NCBI GenBank assembly: GCA_009760855.2
Contig: WPIO01000001.1
Location: 22,552,001-22,616,000, forward strand
Direction of reading: 5' to 3'
Length of the DNA: 64,000 bases
Source of the DNA: Cristatella mucedo
Taxonomy: Eukaryota > Bryozoa > Phylactolaemata > Cristatellidae
Shown: one piece after another, positions 43,596-55,252 of the stretch
Position numbering within the stretch: the first letter of the stretch is position 1
How the letters are laid out: each line of letters begins with the position of its first letter
Translations under genes and position numbers: made by a program
Notes under the pieces: model-generated
The model's database searches: none
The model's input: the letters and a program-made list of their open reading frames with translations, nothing else
Told to the model about the DNA's origin: nothing

Positions 43596-44093
43596 ATGAA
43601 TCACGCAAGAATAGCTCGCGTTCTTCGTATGCTGATTGACTTCGTAGCAAGGCCACGTCGTAGTCGCAGAGAGAACAGAAAAAGAAGCAACTACTCGCGT
43701 CGTTACCATAGTGAAAATGAAATTACTGCAAGCTTCAACGATGTGGTCGGTCTCAATGGCTCCAGTCTTTCTGAGCCGGCAATGAAAGCTAGTAACCATA
43801 GTTTGCGAGAGAATGTCCTCCATTCTCCGGAGAATTCGGTTAAAGGATACCAACATGACGATCTTGGCTCAGAGAAAAGATTTCATGAAAGGACGATAAC
43901 GCCCGATCAGCTAAGTGGTGCACGGTCCGTGGAGGCGAGCATTCCCAGTGAATCGGAATACGTCGTGGTAATGGGAGAAAATGTTTCACTACACTGCGAA
44001 AGCGAGGGCTGGCTATTGGCCGAAATTGACGCTGCTCTACGAGCACAGCACAAATCCTATAAAAGCGAGGGCGTGTCTACGCAGGATGCTTAA
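43596..44093 (+). CDS. Candidate small protein gene, unrecognised
   Basis: ATG at 43596 opens 165 codons ending in TAA at 44091-44093. The N-terminus is very basic (ARIARVLRMLIDFV, then PRRSRRENRKRSN), the middle is Ser/Asn/Glu-rich, and the C-terminus is acidic with SESEYVVVMGENVSLH and GWLLAEIDAALRA. The acidic patch plus Tyr-Val-Val-Val resembles a LIR (Atg8-binding) short motif, but that is a weak pattern. A strong pyrimidine tract with acceptor (TTTTCTTGTAG) ends at 43502, so this could instead be a terminal exon. The coding look is good; the family is unknown. Confidence 0.4.
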   Translation: MNHARIARVLRMLIDFVARPRRSRRENRKRSNYSRRYHSENEITASFNDVVGLNGSSLSEPAMKASNHSLRENVLHSPENSVKGYQHDDLGSEKRFHERTITPDQLSGARSVEASIPSESEYVVVMGENVSLHCESEGWLLAEIDAALRAQHKSYKSEGVSTQDA

Positions 44094-44859
44094 CGGAACT
44101 CGTAACCGAAGGTTGAATGCTCAGCAGAAGGGAGCGAACAAAGTCTGCCAACTCCTTTCTAGCGTATCCATATATTGTTTGGCGAGACAGTCGACAGTCG
44201 TTGTAGTATCGTAAATGAATTCAGTATTGCTTACACCGCACAGGTTTACAATTGCATCGTTATTGTGTCACATTATTTGACTGTATTTAAGGACCATTTA
44301 TAATTTGCTCCATGTTTATGATAAGTGAACAGTGTGCATTAAATTTATGAAAATATTTAAATAATTCAAACTTATTAAAGGAATTATATCGCGGAGAATT
44401 TAGCTTCTAAGGTCGGTCTGCATTCGCGTTGCCGTAGCGAACCAGCTTGCTAACGGTCCTCTTAAAACCTGTATTCCAAAAGCTATCTTTACACCTAGCC
44501 ATCATGCTAAATTTCTTACGATAAATAGGCAATTAAAAATTTAAGCAGGCTTTCATTCTATGCTAATTAAATAGCTGTACTGCCTCCTCCTTTTATACTT
44601 CACGGCTTGCTAGCATCTCAAACTCTTGCAGTACCATTGCAAAATGTATCGCTGACACTAATATTTGGATGGCAGAAACCTATTCAAATCAAATGGCTAT
44701 TAAAGAAAGTACAAAATATGAGGAAACCTTAGTGTTTGATGAAAATTAGAAAGCCTAGTTTTTCCAATTGACTCTGCGAGAAAATCTTTGGCTTCTATGT
44801 GGAACTAAATAACTTGTCACTCAATGATCAATGATTTCATCAGTTCCGTAGTTGAATCT
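44094..44859. other. AT-rich 3' sequence, no gene
   Basis: AT-rich with ATTAAA near 44338, a possible polyadenylation signal for the candidate gene upstream. Nothing else recognised. Confidence 0.4.
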
Positions 44860-45695
44860 GCTCACAATCACCTTCGCAACGTTGTGTCAACTTAGTCTTG
44901 CTATGATGAGGACACCTCGTCAGGCTTTTTGATACATTCGTGACATCCCCAGAGGCTTCGGTGACTAGCTACTCTTACTAACTTCTTCCTGTGTGATAAG
45001 ACCTCTGGAGGTGGTGCAAAAACTTGGGAATTTGGCCAATCTATTGTGAAGGTCCCCGCTGCAACATCAACCACTTCTTACAAATCTGCACCAAACCAAG
45101 CATATCAATGCTTATCAAAGCTCCATCAAACAGTTTATCGACTTTGAACTTTGTTCACTCACCTTGAGGTGCTTTCACTATCTCGCTCTAGCCTACCTTT
45201 CTTAATTACTATTTATTTATTTATTTATTATCATTTCCATATCAGGCACCCAGACGCAGTGCCTGCTTTTCAAACTCAAATGGTTGTTGTGTGCTTCCCT
45301 TTGATTTAATTCAAATCCCTAGATGACCTTGCCTTAAGTTGCTATGCTGTTAAAGGCTAGAACTCACTTCCAACTGAAATTATCTCATTTCTTAGTTTTC
45401 ATTCAAGAAAAAACATGGAAACTTACCAGTTTCTAACAGTGTGTGTTCACTACTTAAGTGATCTATCCTTTTTCTTCCTGTACGTTATGAATTTTGTCCA
45501 TGTAAAGTCAGTCCTCGACTTACGAAATAGATAGGAACCGGAACTTGAAGTTTGTCGTCAGACGAATTTTTCTACGTTGAAAATGTAAATGAGACGTTCG
45601 GTCATGCTTTCTTTGGAGCAAACGCGAAATGCCTAGAAAGAGATTGAGTTCTCTAAGGGTGCTATATCAAATGCATTATTATTAATATTATTACT
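44860..45695 (+). mobile_element. Diverged LINE, family A-like
   Basis: Heavily decayed: C-terminal coding equivalents around 44930-45430 (for example ELTSN*NYLIS-like frames with stops) and a good family A tail at 45607-45695 (GAAATGCCTAGAAAGAGATT, GAGTTCTCTAAGGGTGCTAT, ATT repeats). Confidence 0.55.
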
Positions 45696-45951
45696 GTGAT
45701 GCGCTACAATGATCATATAAAGAGTAAAAAGAATTAATTTTTTATACAAATACATTAAGAGAGAGCCGTCTCTCAAGCAAGAGAGAGCCCTCTGTACCCA
45801 CAATGTAAAGCTTTCCGACATCGTTTCCTCCCTACCGTCTGCGGTGTTGTCAATTGTACTTTTTGCACGCGGGTTTTTTCGCGTGACCATTGCCGAGCTC
45901 ATATCTCCGATTTTTTTTTAATCGAACCGTCATAAGTCTCGGGGCTGACTG
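45505..45951. mobile_element. Tc1/mariner-type MITE termini around a LINE tail
   Basis: Left end AAGTCAGTCCTCGACTTACG at 45505, right end (inverted) CAGTCAGCCCCGAGACTTAT at 45951. Both are flanked by TA. The 447-base interval includes the LINE A tail, presumably inserted later. The termini match the 209-base element at 50786. Confidence 0.55.
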
Positions 45952-47565
45952 TAATGACTAATCGGTCGACTGTCGATAAATCGAAAATATTGACTAATCA
46001 ATATTTAAATAGCCTAAAAAATATTCGGTTTCTTTGTGTGCTATATAAACTTGTATTACCTTTAATACCACAGTGTGTGTCTAAAAAGTCTTCTAGCTCC
46101 TTGTTTTTCTCTACAGACTGGACTATTCTAACTAAATATTGACTGCGTGAGTGCTATAACTCGCCGTTGACTGTTTGGCCTACGTAATCCAATATGTAAT
46201 GCTTTCTTTGCAGCATCTGTAAAATGCCTACAAATAGATTCAGTTCTCTGATGGCGCTATACAAATTTAGTAGTAGTATTATTGATATGCATTACATGAC
46301 TGCTGTAACTAGCTATTGCATGGCTGCCGAATGAAAATCTTTTTAAAGCATTTTACCTTTTCACTCGGTCGTTGCTGAATACGACCGCTAGTTTGACCTT
46401 CAAATCCAAAAATGGTGTCATGAATCCCGCATATAAAAGGGGCCACTTTAGCTCCCATTCTGAATTTTAGATACAAGGTAAAATTCTTGCTATGCATCAA
46501 ATTATACTCATGCTTAGCTCGGTCCTATCTAGCCATACTTCTGCATAATTTTCTCTCTCTTCTTGCTCTCCCCCCTCTCATCTCACGACTGTTCAACAGC
46601 TGTCATGCAGGTCACACTTACAGGTAGTTGCCCACGGAAGCTTTTTAAACTTCCAAATGAAGGATGACCGATTTCGGCAGTTCTCGCTCAAATGTATCTT
46701 TTTTCTGCTGATGACTCCGGATGGTCTTTGTCAGCCGCTATGAGGCTGCTGATTCTATTCCATATTTTTTCTCAGCTCTTCACGACTTGTTCCCTTTTTC
46801 GCGAGAGATGTATGCTAAATTAGATGCACCGAAGAAAGCTATAATGCTGTCCAACGTAACGCTGTTTAGACTTGATTACTTTGTGGCTTCACAGACCAAG
46901 ATGCATTTATAGCTCATTAGCTTGCTTTGCAGGTGATCTTAATAATAACTCGGTCTATTGGTATTCCCTCCGCTTCATCTAAACTCACTTTTTATTTAGA
47001 GTTACGATTTGGTTATACAGGATGACCAAAGCCGTCTGCCGTGAGACTACGAGCCAAAATACTTTTCTCTAGAGAATAATTATCCTAAGCTTCTGGTTTA
47101 AATGTCTGGTTTTTACGCAAATCATCTAGTATTTTTGTGAAGTTGTTTAGTCATATGCACTTAGCTCTGATCTTCAACCTTAATTTTAAATGACCAACTT
47201 TGTGTTCGAGCCAACCGTATTACCTGAACACAATTTATTTTTCTAACAGCACATTGGGTCCTGAGCTTCAACCACTATATGTCAGTGGCTGGCGACCGAA
47301 GATCTACAATGTGCCAGACTCAAGATAATCCATAAAGTGGAAATAATTCCAAAAACTCTTAGTTTGTGCTGGATGTCTGACATCAAGCAATAGGAAAGCA
47401 TATTAACCTATTTTAATCCTAGACCTGACCACCGGCACCTGCTATCTCGGCGTGCCATAGTTTATGCGGCTCGCAGACGGCTGCCCACGTCTGCACCTCT
47501 CTCTGGGTGTACAGAAGCGGTTTGTAGCTCGATAAGAGATGCCTAGAGGTATGAAAAACATAATT
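45952..47565. other. Mostly unassigned; one LINE A-like tail
   Basis: 46190-46290 carries CTTTCTTTGCAGCATCTG, AGATTCAGTTCTCTGATGG and GCGCTATACAAATTTAG, a short family A/SINE 2-type tail (+). The rest has only short frames without domains. Confidence 0.5.
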
Positions 47566-47712
47566 AATTTGCATATTGCCATAATAGAACTTAATTTCTG
47601 TTTGCTTCGCAAATGCCAAGGGTCTTGATCCCACGACCTTGGCGATCACATACATTCACCTTGACCTCGGTCGTGGCGAACACTTTAAGCATTGAGCCAA
47701 ACCAGCACGGAG
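47566..47712 (-). mobile_element. SINE family 2, decayed
   Basis: Inverted tail GAAATTAAGTTCTATTATGG, B-box region GGGATCAAGACCC, head GCTGGTTTGGCTCAATGCTT. Same order of parts as the copy at 24003. Confidence 0.7.
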
Positions 47713-47837
47713 GGTAGAGATCAGGATCTGACTAGATAAGAGTTCGACGACCAAACAAGTTTACCCGTTTGTAACATGGCGTCTACATTTTTGCAATTCA
47801 CTTTATCAAAATTCTTATCTGGTACCCTTCATGGGAT

Positions 47838-48163
47838 ACGGACATTGCCTCCCCCCCCCCGACTTCCCCACCCCCGGACATTTCCGCGGACATTTCCCCC
47901 CTGGGGTAGGACATTTCCCCTGGGATGGGGCATTTCCTCCCCTCCCGTATGGAAATTCCATGATATGAACTGTTTTGTTTACATATCTTGTAAAAATATT
48001 ATATAGTCTATAATATATAACATATTCCTACATTATAGTCATTAGAAACGCTTTCGCTGCGGACCTGCTTTTTGGCAGATCACCAAGTACAAGGTCAAAG
48101 CTCTGCCCGGGCCGCCAGCAGCAGACGCTCTCAGCAGCAGCCACGAGCGCGTAGTAGTATCCT

Positions 48164-48224
<61 letters not shown>

Positions 48225-48478
48225 GCAGTCGTTGCTGCACCGGGCGTCGGCGCAGCGCTGGCCGTACCAACTCCGTCGGTCGAGCTATCGAGTCACCGCT
48301 TATACTAAATTTATTTTAATATAATAGAGCGTGAACTTTATTTTATCGTGTATATATGTATCTGTATTCTTAGTTATACATTCATCAACAATGGGTAAAT
48401 GTCCTACCCGGGGGAATGTCGGGGGGGGAATGTCCTAGGGTCCACCAGGGGGGATGTCGGGGGGGGAATGAACATGGA
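47838..48478. mobile_element. Foldback-type element with G/C-run arms and (CCG)n core
   Basis: The left arm (47838-47945) has repeated GGACATTTCCC(CC) units and C-runs. The right arm (48385-48478) has the inverted equivalents (GGGGGGAATGTCC, GGGGGGATGTCGG, GGTAAATGTCCTACC). Between them lies a (CCG)n core at 48157-48224 and plain sequence. Arms are imperfect and contain direct sub-repeats. The poly-Gly and poly-Arg frames across the core are artefacts. Confidence 0.55.
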
Positions 48479-48659
48479 TTCTCGGCTCATTGAATCGTCG
48501 ACTTGGACTTATTGGACCCCGACGTTAGACCACATCCAGCCTTGCACGTAGCTTGCCTAAATGCGATTATGTTGATAGTTTAGCTTGCTCACTCATGAAA
48601 AAATTCCAATTTTTTTATAGTGCTCGATCGATGCTTTCCTTTACGCCGTAGTTTTTAGA

Positions 48660-48925
48660 GACTGGAGACTGATAGTAAAATTATTACTAATATTATTATT
48701 AACACATTTGTTATAGCGCTCCCACAGAACTCAATCTCTTTTGAGGCACTCTGCATTAGCTGCAAAGGAAGCATGATCGAATGGTTAGTTGTAGCACGCT
48801 TAATGACAAAAGCAAAGCACAACATGGTTAGAGGTGAGATACATAGGATCAGGATGCAAATATGGTTAGTGGAAGCATGCAGAGTATCAGCACGCATGAG
48901 CACACAAAGGATGAATCACATGTGA
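48660..48925 (-). mobile_element. LINE family A 3' region
   Basis: ATTATTATTAACACATTTGT then GCTCCCACAGAACTCAATCT, TGCAAAGGAAGCATGATCG and GGTTAGTGGAAGCATGCAGA: inverted family A tail and 3' untranslated region, no coding part. Confidence 0.75.
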
Positions 48926-49171
48926 GTAGCCTGACACGCCTTTTCTGAAATTAGATGTATTGATGCCGTCAAGCGAAGCTTCGCTAACTGATTTGGCATT
49001 GTCACGTCCAATTTAGTTCTGCGAATAGTGCTGGCAGTATGTAAGTCTTGCGGCATGCTAAACAGCGGGGCTGGATTGGCTGCCTGTCTTCAGCTAATGA
49101 AAGCAGCGGCGTTCGCTCCGGGTAGCATTGCATACTGGAGCGCTTGCTACGACCTTGCGCGAGACTAGCCC

Positions 49172-49176
49172 ATGCT

Positions 49177-49200
<24 letters not shown>
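49172..49200. repeat. (CTG)n microsatellite
   Basis: Nine CTG/TGC units directly upstream of a GGTGGTGGTGG stretch. Confidence 0.9.
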
Positions 49201-49207
<7 letters not shown>

Positions 49208-49248
49208 GTGGTGGCATGAAGGCTGCCCGAGCTCAAGGCTGGGGCAGA

Positions 49249-49545
49249 ATGGCGTCAAATGGGAAAGAATCTTATTCTCACGTACTAGAAATCTTAGACA
49301 GAAGAGTTCACATAGTTTATCCTACATTCAAAGCTCGTCATATTTTATTTGGAATTGCTAGTTCGACTCTTTATTTGATGCTTGCAATACGGTGCACAGA
49401 CAGACGGTGCAAATGGACTGGCTGCTTAATTCTTCAACGTTCATTCAATGTCAAAATCAGCATCTCCGTGGCAGCTTTGCATACAACCAGGGAGAAATCC
49501 AAAGGATCCCTACACATGCGGCCGGGAACTATTCTATATTTTTAG
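49249..49545 (+). CDS. Candidate coding frame with a hydrophobic segment, unrecognised
   Basis: ATG at 49249 has a strong start context (A at -3, G at +4); an in-frame ATG at 49216 is an alternative. The product of 98 residues begins MASNGKESYSHVLEILDRRV, has a probable membrane segment HILFGIASSTLYLMLAI (about residues 29-45), then a Cys-containing basic stretch. A possible donor (ATACG|GTGCAC) after the hydrophobic segment would make it a first exon. A LINE relic abuts its 3' end. No family recognised. Confidence 0.3.
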   Translation: MASNGKESYSHVLEILDRRVHIVYPTFKARHILFGIASSTLYLMLAIRCTDRRCKWTGCLILQRSFNVKISISVAALHTTREKSKGSLHMRPGTILYF

Positions 49546-51210
49546 CACCATTATAATTGATCAAGTCAGAAGCTGCCGTGACGTCAGTCGAGAATGATTT
49601 CCATGCTTTGGGAGCATGTAAATTAGAGAATGGGTCTTTAGAGCACTCGCGTTTTTTTTTGTCGCACAGCAAATTGACTTGAGGCAAAAGAATGGGTGGC
49701 CCAGTGTCTTGCCTGAGGCTGAAGTAGGTAAGCCGGAGCATGAGAATGATGTAGCTGAAAAGTGAGTGGCGAAGCCTTGAAGTTAATATGGTGCTTATGG
49801 GGGGGTAGTGCAGGAGCGAGAGTAGTTTTGCAACATTGCAATGGGAAGTTTACAACAGACACGCTTCGCTGTAGAGTGTTGCAACATTTGTAAGTACCTT
49901 ATTGCACCGACTTGAAGAACTAGGAGCAATGAGTAACAGAAGTCTAGACTGGATGTCACAGATTTACGGACCAACTTAGATGTGGTACCCTTGTCTAAAC
50001 CATGTTGTGCAATGTTAGGTAGTGGAAATAAGGCAGACTGGACTGCTGAGCTGATGTGATCTCTATTAATAGGTCACTGCCAAACAGGACCAGGTTGTGT
50101 GCAGGTGTCGCAGGAGATATGCGGGCCCAGATCCATCTTATAGAATAGGTGCTCTTATTTCTAAGTAAAACTGGGCTTGCCGAAAGCTAGTACTTTTGGT
50201 TTTATCGCTATTATATTTGAAAAATCTGTTGCCATCTAATTGCGAATGTCAGCAATACATGCTGAAAGGCAGCTGAAATATTTTGGTGGCAGAGACAGAG
50301 CTGGAAGGCAGGGAGGGATTGAAGCGCAGGTACAGCACTATGCCATCTGCTTAAAAAAGAAAGCGTAGACTGTGCTTGGCGATTACATCGGCAAGAGTTA
50401 GAATATAAGTTGTGGAGAAAAAGACCAATTACCGGGCTACTCGATTCTTTAAAGGCTTCTCAAATGAACTTCTTCCATTGACATACATGCTTTAAAGTCA
50501 TCCTCTTACATCTAAGCCATTAAATTGCCGTGACAGTGATGCAAATGCGAACTGAGAGGCGCTGAAGAAAAAATTAGTAATCTATAGTATTAAAGGCTTC
50601 CATAAGCCATTCCAGTAAAATGGTAGTGATTCTAATGCGAAATGAGAGGCGCTCAAGAGGAAACTGGCCATCAAATGCTCCCAAAAGATCCCAAAAAAGG
50701 CAGAGTTATCCTACATAAGTCTTTATTCCTACGAAGGTCGTGATATATTGCCAGCAATTCTTAGTCCCTAGAACTATTAGCACTACAGTCAGCCCACCAC
50801 GACTTACGACGGTTTTACTAACAACAATTTGAAGATCGGCCAAGGTCACGCAAAAATCAAAAGTCAAAATGATTTCAAGAAAACTTTCAAAATCTGCGTA
50901 TTAGAACGTATCATATACCATTCTCGACTTATGAAAATTCTCACTATGTCAGGTTCTCCAGTCTCTATCTATTTCGTAAGTTTGGAGCTGACTGCATAAT
51001 CTAACTGGAACTTACTTACTAGTTCTAAAGGTTTGATAGGATTTACGCTGGCGCGCCACTTCTCGCTGCAAAGTCATTGATAGGAACTGCTGAAGGGTGA
51101 CTGGGCTAAAGCATCTCAGGTGCTTCTGATCTGGTGTTGCTTACTTAGTGATTGGCCTTACTACAGATTTTGTGAAGGATACAGGGAAAAGACTTTATGC
51201 TAGGCTATAA
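49546..51210 (-). mobile_element. Diverged LINE family A with nested MITE
   Basis: Minus-strand C-terminal region (HAPKAWKSFSTDVTAASDLI) near 49650-49560, thumb and palm equivalents to about 50450, and RT N-terminal equivalents at 51020-51210. All frames are broken. A 209-base MITE sits at 50786-50994. Confidence 0.65.
50786..50994. mobile_element. Tc1/mariner-type MITE, 209 bp
   Basis: Left end CAGTCAGCCCACCACGACTT after TA; right end (inverted) CAGTCAGCTCCAAACTTACG. The interior has no coding potential. It is nested in the LINE relic. Confidence 0.7.
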
Positions 51211-52560
51211 TTGTAGCCGAGTTCCAGGGGTCAGAGATTATTTCCCGACAAGCCCCGTCATACTCCGGCCACGCTGCCGCTTGCCATGCCGCTGAGCTAG
51301 GGTAAGACGAGCGGCCGTCAGGTTAAACCTCTTTATAATAACGCATACGCCAACAACAACAGGGGAACTAAACAAGTCTACAGGGATGGTCATATACAAA
51401 GTACACTATAGGGACGCAAGAGGAGGAAGCAAGTGCTAACAATAAACATGTTAGTTAGCCAGTCGGCTTCCGCAGTCCCGCCGCTGTACCGACTCCGAAT
51501 CCAACAGTACGAGCGTTCGCCGTAAAATATCCGACTGGATTAGTAACTGCTTGGCTAGTCGGAGTCGACGTCCACCACAGTCGAGAGCTTCCGCCGAAAG
51601 ACGCCAACTCACTGGGCGGGGTCACGAACACGCTACACGGGGAAGGCAGCATATACAAGCCGTAACAACGAGCGTGCTATCCAGCTCCGCTTGGACCTTG
51701 GGTACTCGTTGCCTTGCGTGCGTGGACGCATCGCCGGAGCACGCCAGCACCCATCCAGGTACATAACTCTGCGAGACCAGGAGCCTTTAACGCCACGACT
51801 TAATCGGACAACTTCCCTTACCCAAGAGCCCCGGTGACCTCTCATCAATGCACATCCGGCATGCCATAGGCCAGACCCCGGCCTAGCCGGTGAATATTAC
51901 CACATTACAGCAGTCCTGTTCCCAGCCAACCGAACCTAGTCTGGGTACACAATAACTACCTCAGCTATTCAGAGCAGCAGAAAATCAATGCACCATTGCC
52001 TCCTGGATCCAACCTAATTTTTTCCATCTGCATTTTAGTTAGATCTTTATTGCACTTCTGCTGTTTCCGGTCAAGTATCCGCTCGGGTTTTCCTTGTAAA
52101 ATACAGGTTGAGCCGTATTTAATTTGTATTAATTGATAACGTAATCTTCTGCTCCTGGTTGTTATGAACGCCTGTATCTGCTCCTGAACTAATGCGTTTG
52201 CCACGACAAAGCGCACGCAACGGTGTAGACCTCACAGCCAGTTTTCAATATTAGTAGAACTAGCGAGTCAAAGCACAGCCGGTGAGTCGTAGTAACCGTC
52301 CTGGGGCCAGAGGTCAACAGAGGGTGACTCAGCGCGAGCAGTAATCAGCAAAGACGACTGCACCTAATAATTGTCACTCCAGATCGCCCTCTTTTTTGTG
52401 AGATGCGAGTAGTCGCTTTAGAACATCCGATTCCTATTTGTTATGTCTCAGGAACCGCTAATTATCTCAAGCAACAGCAGTCATACCGGGACTGATTCCT
52501 CTTGCTGGCGTGCAACTAATCAAATCAACAAGCTCGCTGGCGTTTAGTTAACGGTCGCAT
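51211..52560. other. No recognisable gene
   Basis: Moderately GC-rich. Short frames on both strands lack domains; one (51551-51766 +) overlaps two minus-strand frames, suggesting none is real. Confidence 0.4.
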
Positions 52561-52898
52561 CGCTCGTCCATATTCGCGTCGTCATCGTCATGTGTTGCCC
52601 TTTTCTAGGCGTTCCTATCTCCTCTCGCCGCCTGCTCCCGCCGCGATGTCAAACGTGCCAAAATGTCAACGAGAGACCGAATTATTTAATCGCGAAAACG
52701 TCAGTCGCCATCGCTGCCAGCTGCTGCGTAACAGGATGAGACGTCACAGAGAGGTGCAGACAGCTACGCAGCAGTGAAATCCGCTCGCTTATTCTCTCTC
52801 CTTCGCGCACCGTTCACTCGCCGGTCGCCGCACAGCTTCGCCTGCACAGCAAGATATTCATAGCGGTCCATGCTCTTCCGTAACCTTTGCGCCAAATC

Positions 52899-52998
52899 AT
52901 GGGAGAAACCTCTCGAATCGCTCGTCTGCTGCGCGCATGCTTCGGAGAAAACAAAGAGGACGATAGCTTTGAGCGCCGCTGCCGAGTGACCCTCACCG
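52899..52998 (+). CDS. Candidate first coding exon
   Basis: ATG at 52899 in a good context (A at -3, G at +4) opens MGETSRIARLLRACFGENKE followed by DDSFERRCRVTLTG, ending at donor CCG|GTAAGC. MGxxxS is compatible with N-myristoylation. RRCRVTLTG resembles the first strand of some ubiquitin-like or FERM folds, which is only a hint. Downstream exons were not found. Confidence 0.35.
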
Positions 52999-53667
52999 GT
53001 AAGCTTCCGCGGGGCACCGCCCAAAAGTAGTGCCTGTCTTCGCCGCCGCCGCTACCGCCACTGCCACCGCCGCCGCCGCCGCCGCAGAGACGTCGACCTT
53101 TACCCACCTACTCTTTGATGTCGTCGTTGAGCTCAAACGAGTGTGAATTGTGACTCTGGTTTTGGATATCGAGCTGCGGTCAAACTGCCGATGGCAGAAC
53201 GCCATCGGCGTCCGCTTTCGCTGCTCTGTAGGGCGGTTTATGTGCAACTTTTTTTTATACTAAGAAGCACTTGACGGCACGATCCTCACCGAGCTGACTG
53301 ATATTGTCCTCGGGAGGACGACGCGAGGCGGCAAGCGACAGGAAGCAGAGAGGTCGTCGGGACCAAGTCTCTGATTGGCTCTTCGGGGATCTTGAGCTGA
53401 CGCGCGAGCCCGCGCGAGACTGTAGAAGTGCGGCGCTCAGTTCAACTCCTTCCTTCCTTTCCCGCCAGTGGGCGCCCTACGAAGCCCCCTAGCGGCAAAG
53501 ACGACTCACACGGGCATTGAACGAGCCGGGCTGGGCGGCCGAAACTGGTAGCACGTGGGTGCGGTAGCACGTGATGCTCGAAGCTCGCTGCGGCGGGCGA
53601 GCCTAGCAGCGAACCGTGGATCGGGGCACTGGTGCGTACAGTTGGGTATTGCGAGCTGGAGACAGAT

Positions 53668-53859
53668 ATGTTCAAATTCTTCGGAAGTCTAGCGTTCGTG
53701 CTAGGCACAATCGTCTTCTTCCGTTCTCCGTCCTTGAAATATCCAGGTCACCGGTCCCTTGCTCAGAACTTCACTGGATCTAGGCGGTTCAGAACGTCCA
53801 TTCGGAGTGAAGAGCTTCGCATTACTCATTCGGACGACTTGATTTCACTTCGCTCTTAA
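53668..53859 (+). CDS. Candidate short frame with hydrophobic start
   Basis: ATG at 53668 opens 63 codons beginning MFKFFGSLAFVLGTIVFF, which resembles a signal peptide or membrane anchor, then a basic tail ending SLRS. No homolog is recognised. It lies in the CpG island and could be a chance frame. Confidence 0.2.
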   Translation: MFKFFGSLAFVLGTIVFFRSPSLKYPGHRSLAQNFTGSRRFRTSIRSEELRITHSDDLISLRS

Positions 53860-54304
53860 AGGGTGCGGCGGCAGACTTGAGTAACCGGGACGACCAGCAG
53901 TAGCTTCCTGTGCTGGTTTAGTGCGTTGTCATCTTTGTTATTTCCCGTCTTCCTTTCTGTCTTCTTATGCAAGCTCGGGTAAGCCGTCGGTGAGTGCGTG
54001 CCGCTGTCCTTCTGCGGTTTCAGCCGATAGACAAGGCGTTCGCAACTCACTTGTCAAGTGGTCGTTTCAAGTCCTGCTGCAAACAATTCTTAGTTGCCAG
54101 CTGCAAGCATAAGCGATAAGTTTTGGTGCTCTGCTGCCGCTAGATGCATGCAAATGCAAGCTTACATAGAGATTTAGTTCTATGAGGGCACCGTGCGAGT
54201 GTCTGAATATCGCGATTTTCAAACGAGGCTGCTGAATCAGCCGACCTTTATTTCACTTCGGACGAACGCCGCCAGAGAGATACGCGCACTCTGAGCAGAG
54301 GCAA

Positions 54305-54428
<124 letters not shown>

Positions 54429-54444
54429 CCGCCACAAGGGCAGC

Positions 54445-55244
54445 GTGCACGGCATCTTCTTGCAGAGCGCGGCTGGGCTAGGACGACAAGCTGGTACAAA
54501 GTACCCGAGTACGGTTCCCGTGACGACGGTGCGTCGCCGCCAGTGGCAGAAGAGGCTCCTGAGTCGCTGGGCTCGCCGCCGCCGGCTAGCGGCCGCGGTA
54601 AGTCGCGCGTCGTCTGGCGGCCCGCCTTCGACTCTTCAGCCATCGCAACGGGCGACACCGGCGAACCCGGTGCGCTTCGTCGAGCGAGACATCGAGACGT
54701 CAGAGTGGCCGTCGTCGCTGACGTCACCGGCGGGCCATTGCATCGGCGAGGCGGAGCCGCCCGAGTGCGCCGAGTCGCCGCCGATGCCGGGAATTAAGCA
54801 TAAGGTCAAGGTGATCTGCCTGAACGATGTCCAGCTGGAGCGCGCGGCGTCGTGCGCCGTTTTTGTGCACGTCTGCGAGACCGACAACGCGGAGCGCAGC
54901 GCGGCAAGGATCGCCGCGTCCACAGCCGTCGGCGATGCGAGCGGCAGCGACCGCGGAGACCGACTGCCTGCCTGCCGGATGAGTTGGTCACAGTCGCGCT
55001 ATGAGCAGCCCCCTACGGTTGCGAACGCACCAAACTCGGCGGCGATCCGCGATTGTGTCGCCGTCGACCGACAGCCCAGAACGAGGCTTCGCTGCGCTCG
55101 GGTCGGCGTACCTGTGCTAGACCTAAAGGAGAAATACAGTCAAGTCGCGTTGGGGCGTAGGTTGGTGCGTAATTCGTTTCCCTGGTGGTTCGGAGCGGGC
55201 GAGCGAACGCCGAGACATGCTTCTTCTAGTTTCTACTTAGCAGG
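54445..55244 (+). other. Long open frame in CpG island, coding status unclear
   Basis: A + strand frame stays open from 54295 to 55389, helped by high GC. A protein-like part is VRFVERDIETSEWPSSL, then MPGIKHKVKVICLNDVQLER (ATG 54784). Its 3' end runs into a MITE (55253), so the last 45 codons cannot be original host coding. A competing donor at 54598 and minus-strand frames make the true gene structure uncertain. Confidence 0.25.
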
Positions 55245-55252
55245 CGCTGAAA

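Noticed and set aside
48028..48308. Gly-rich and Arg-rich frames at 48.1 kb
   Set aside because: Artefacts of the (CCG)n core of the foldback element.
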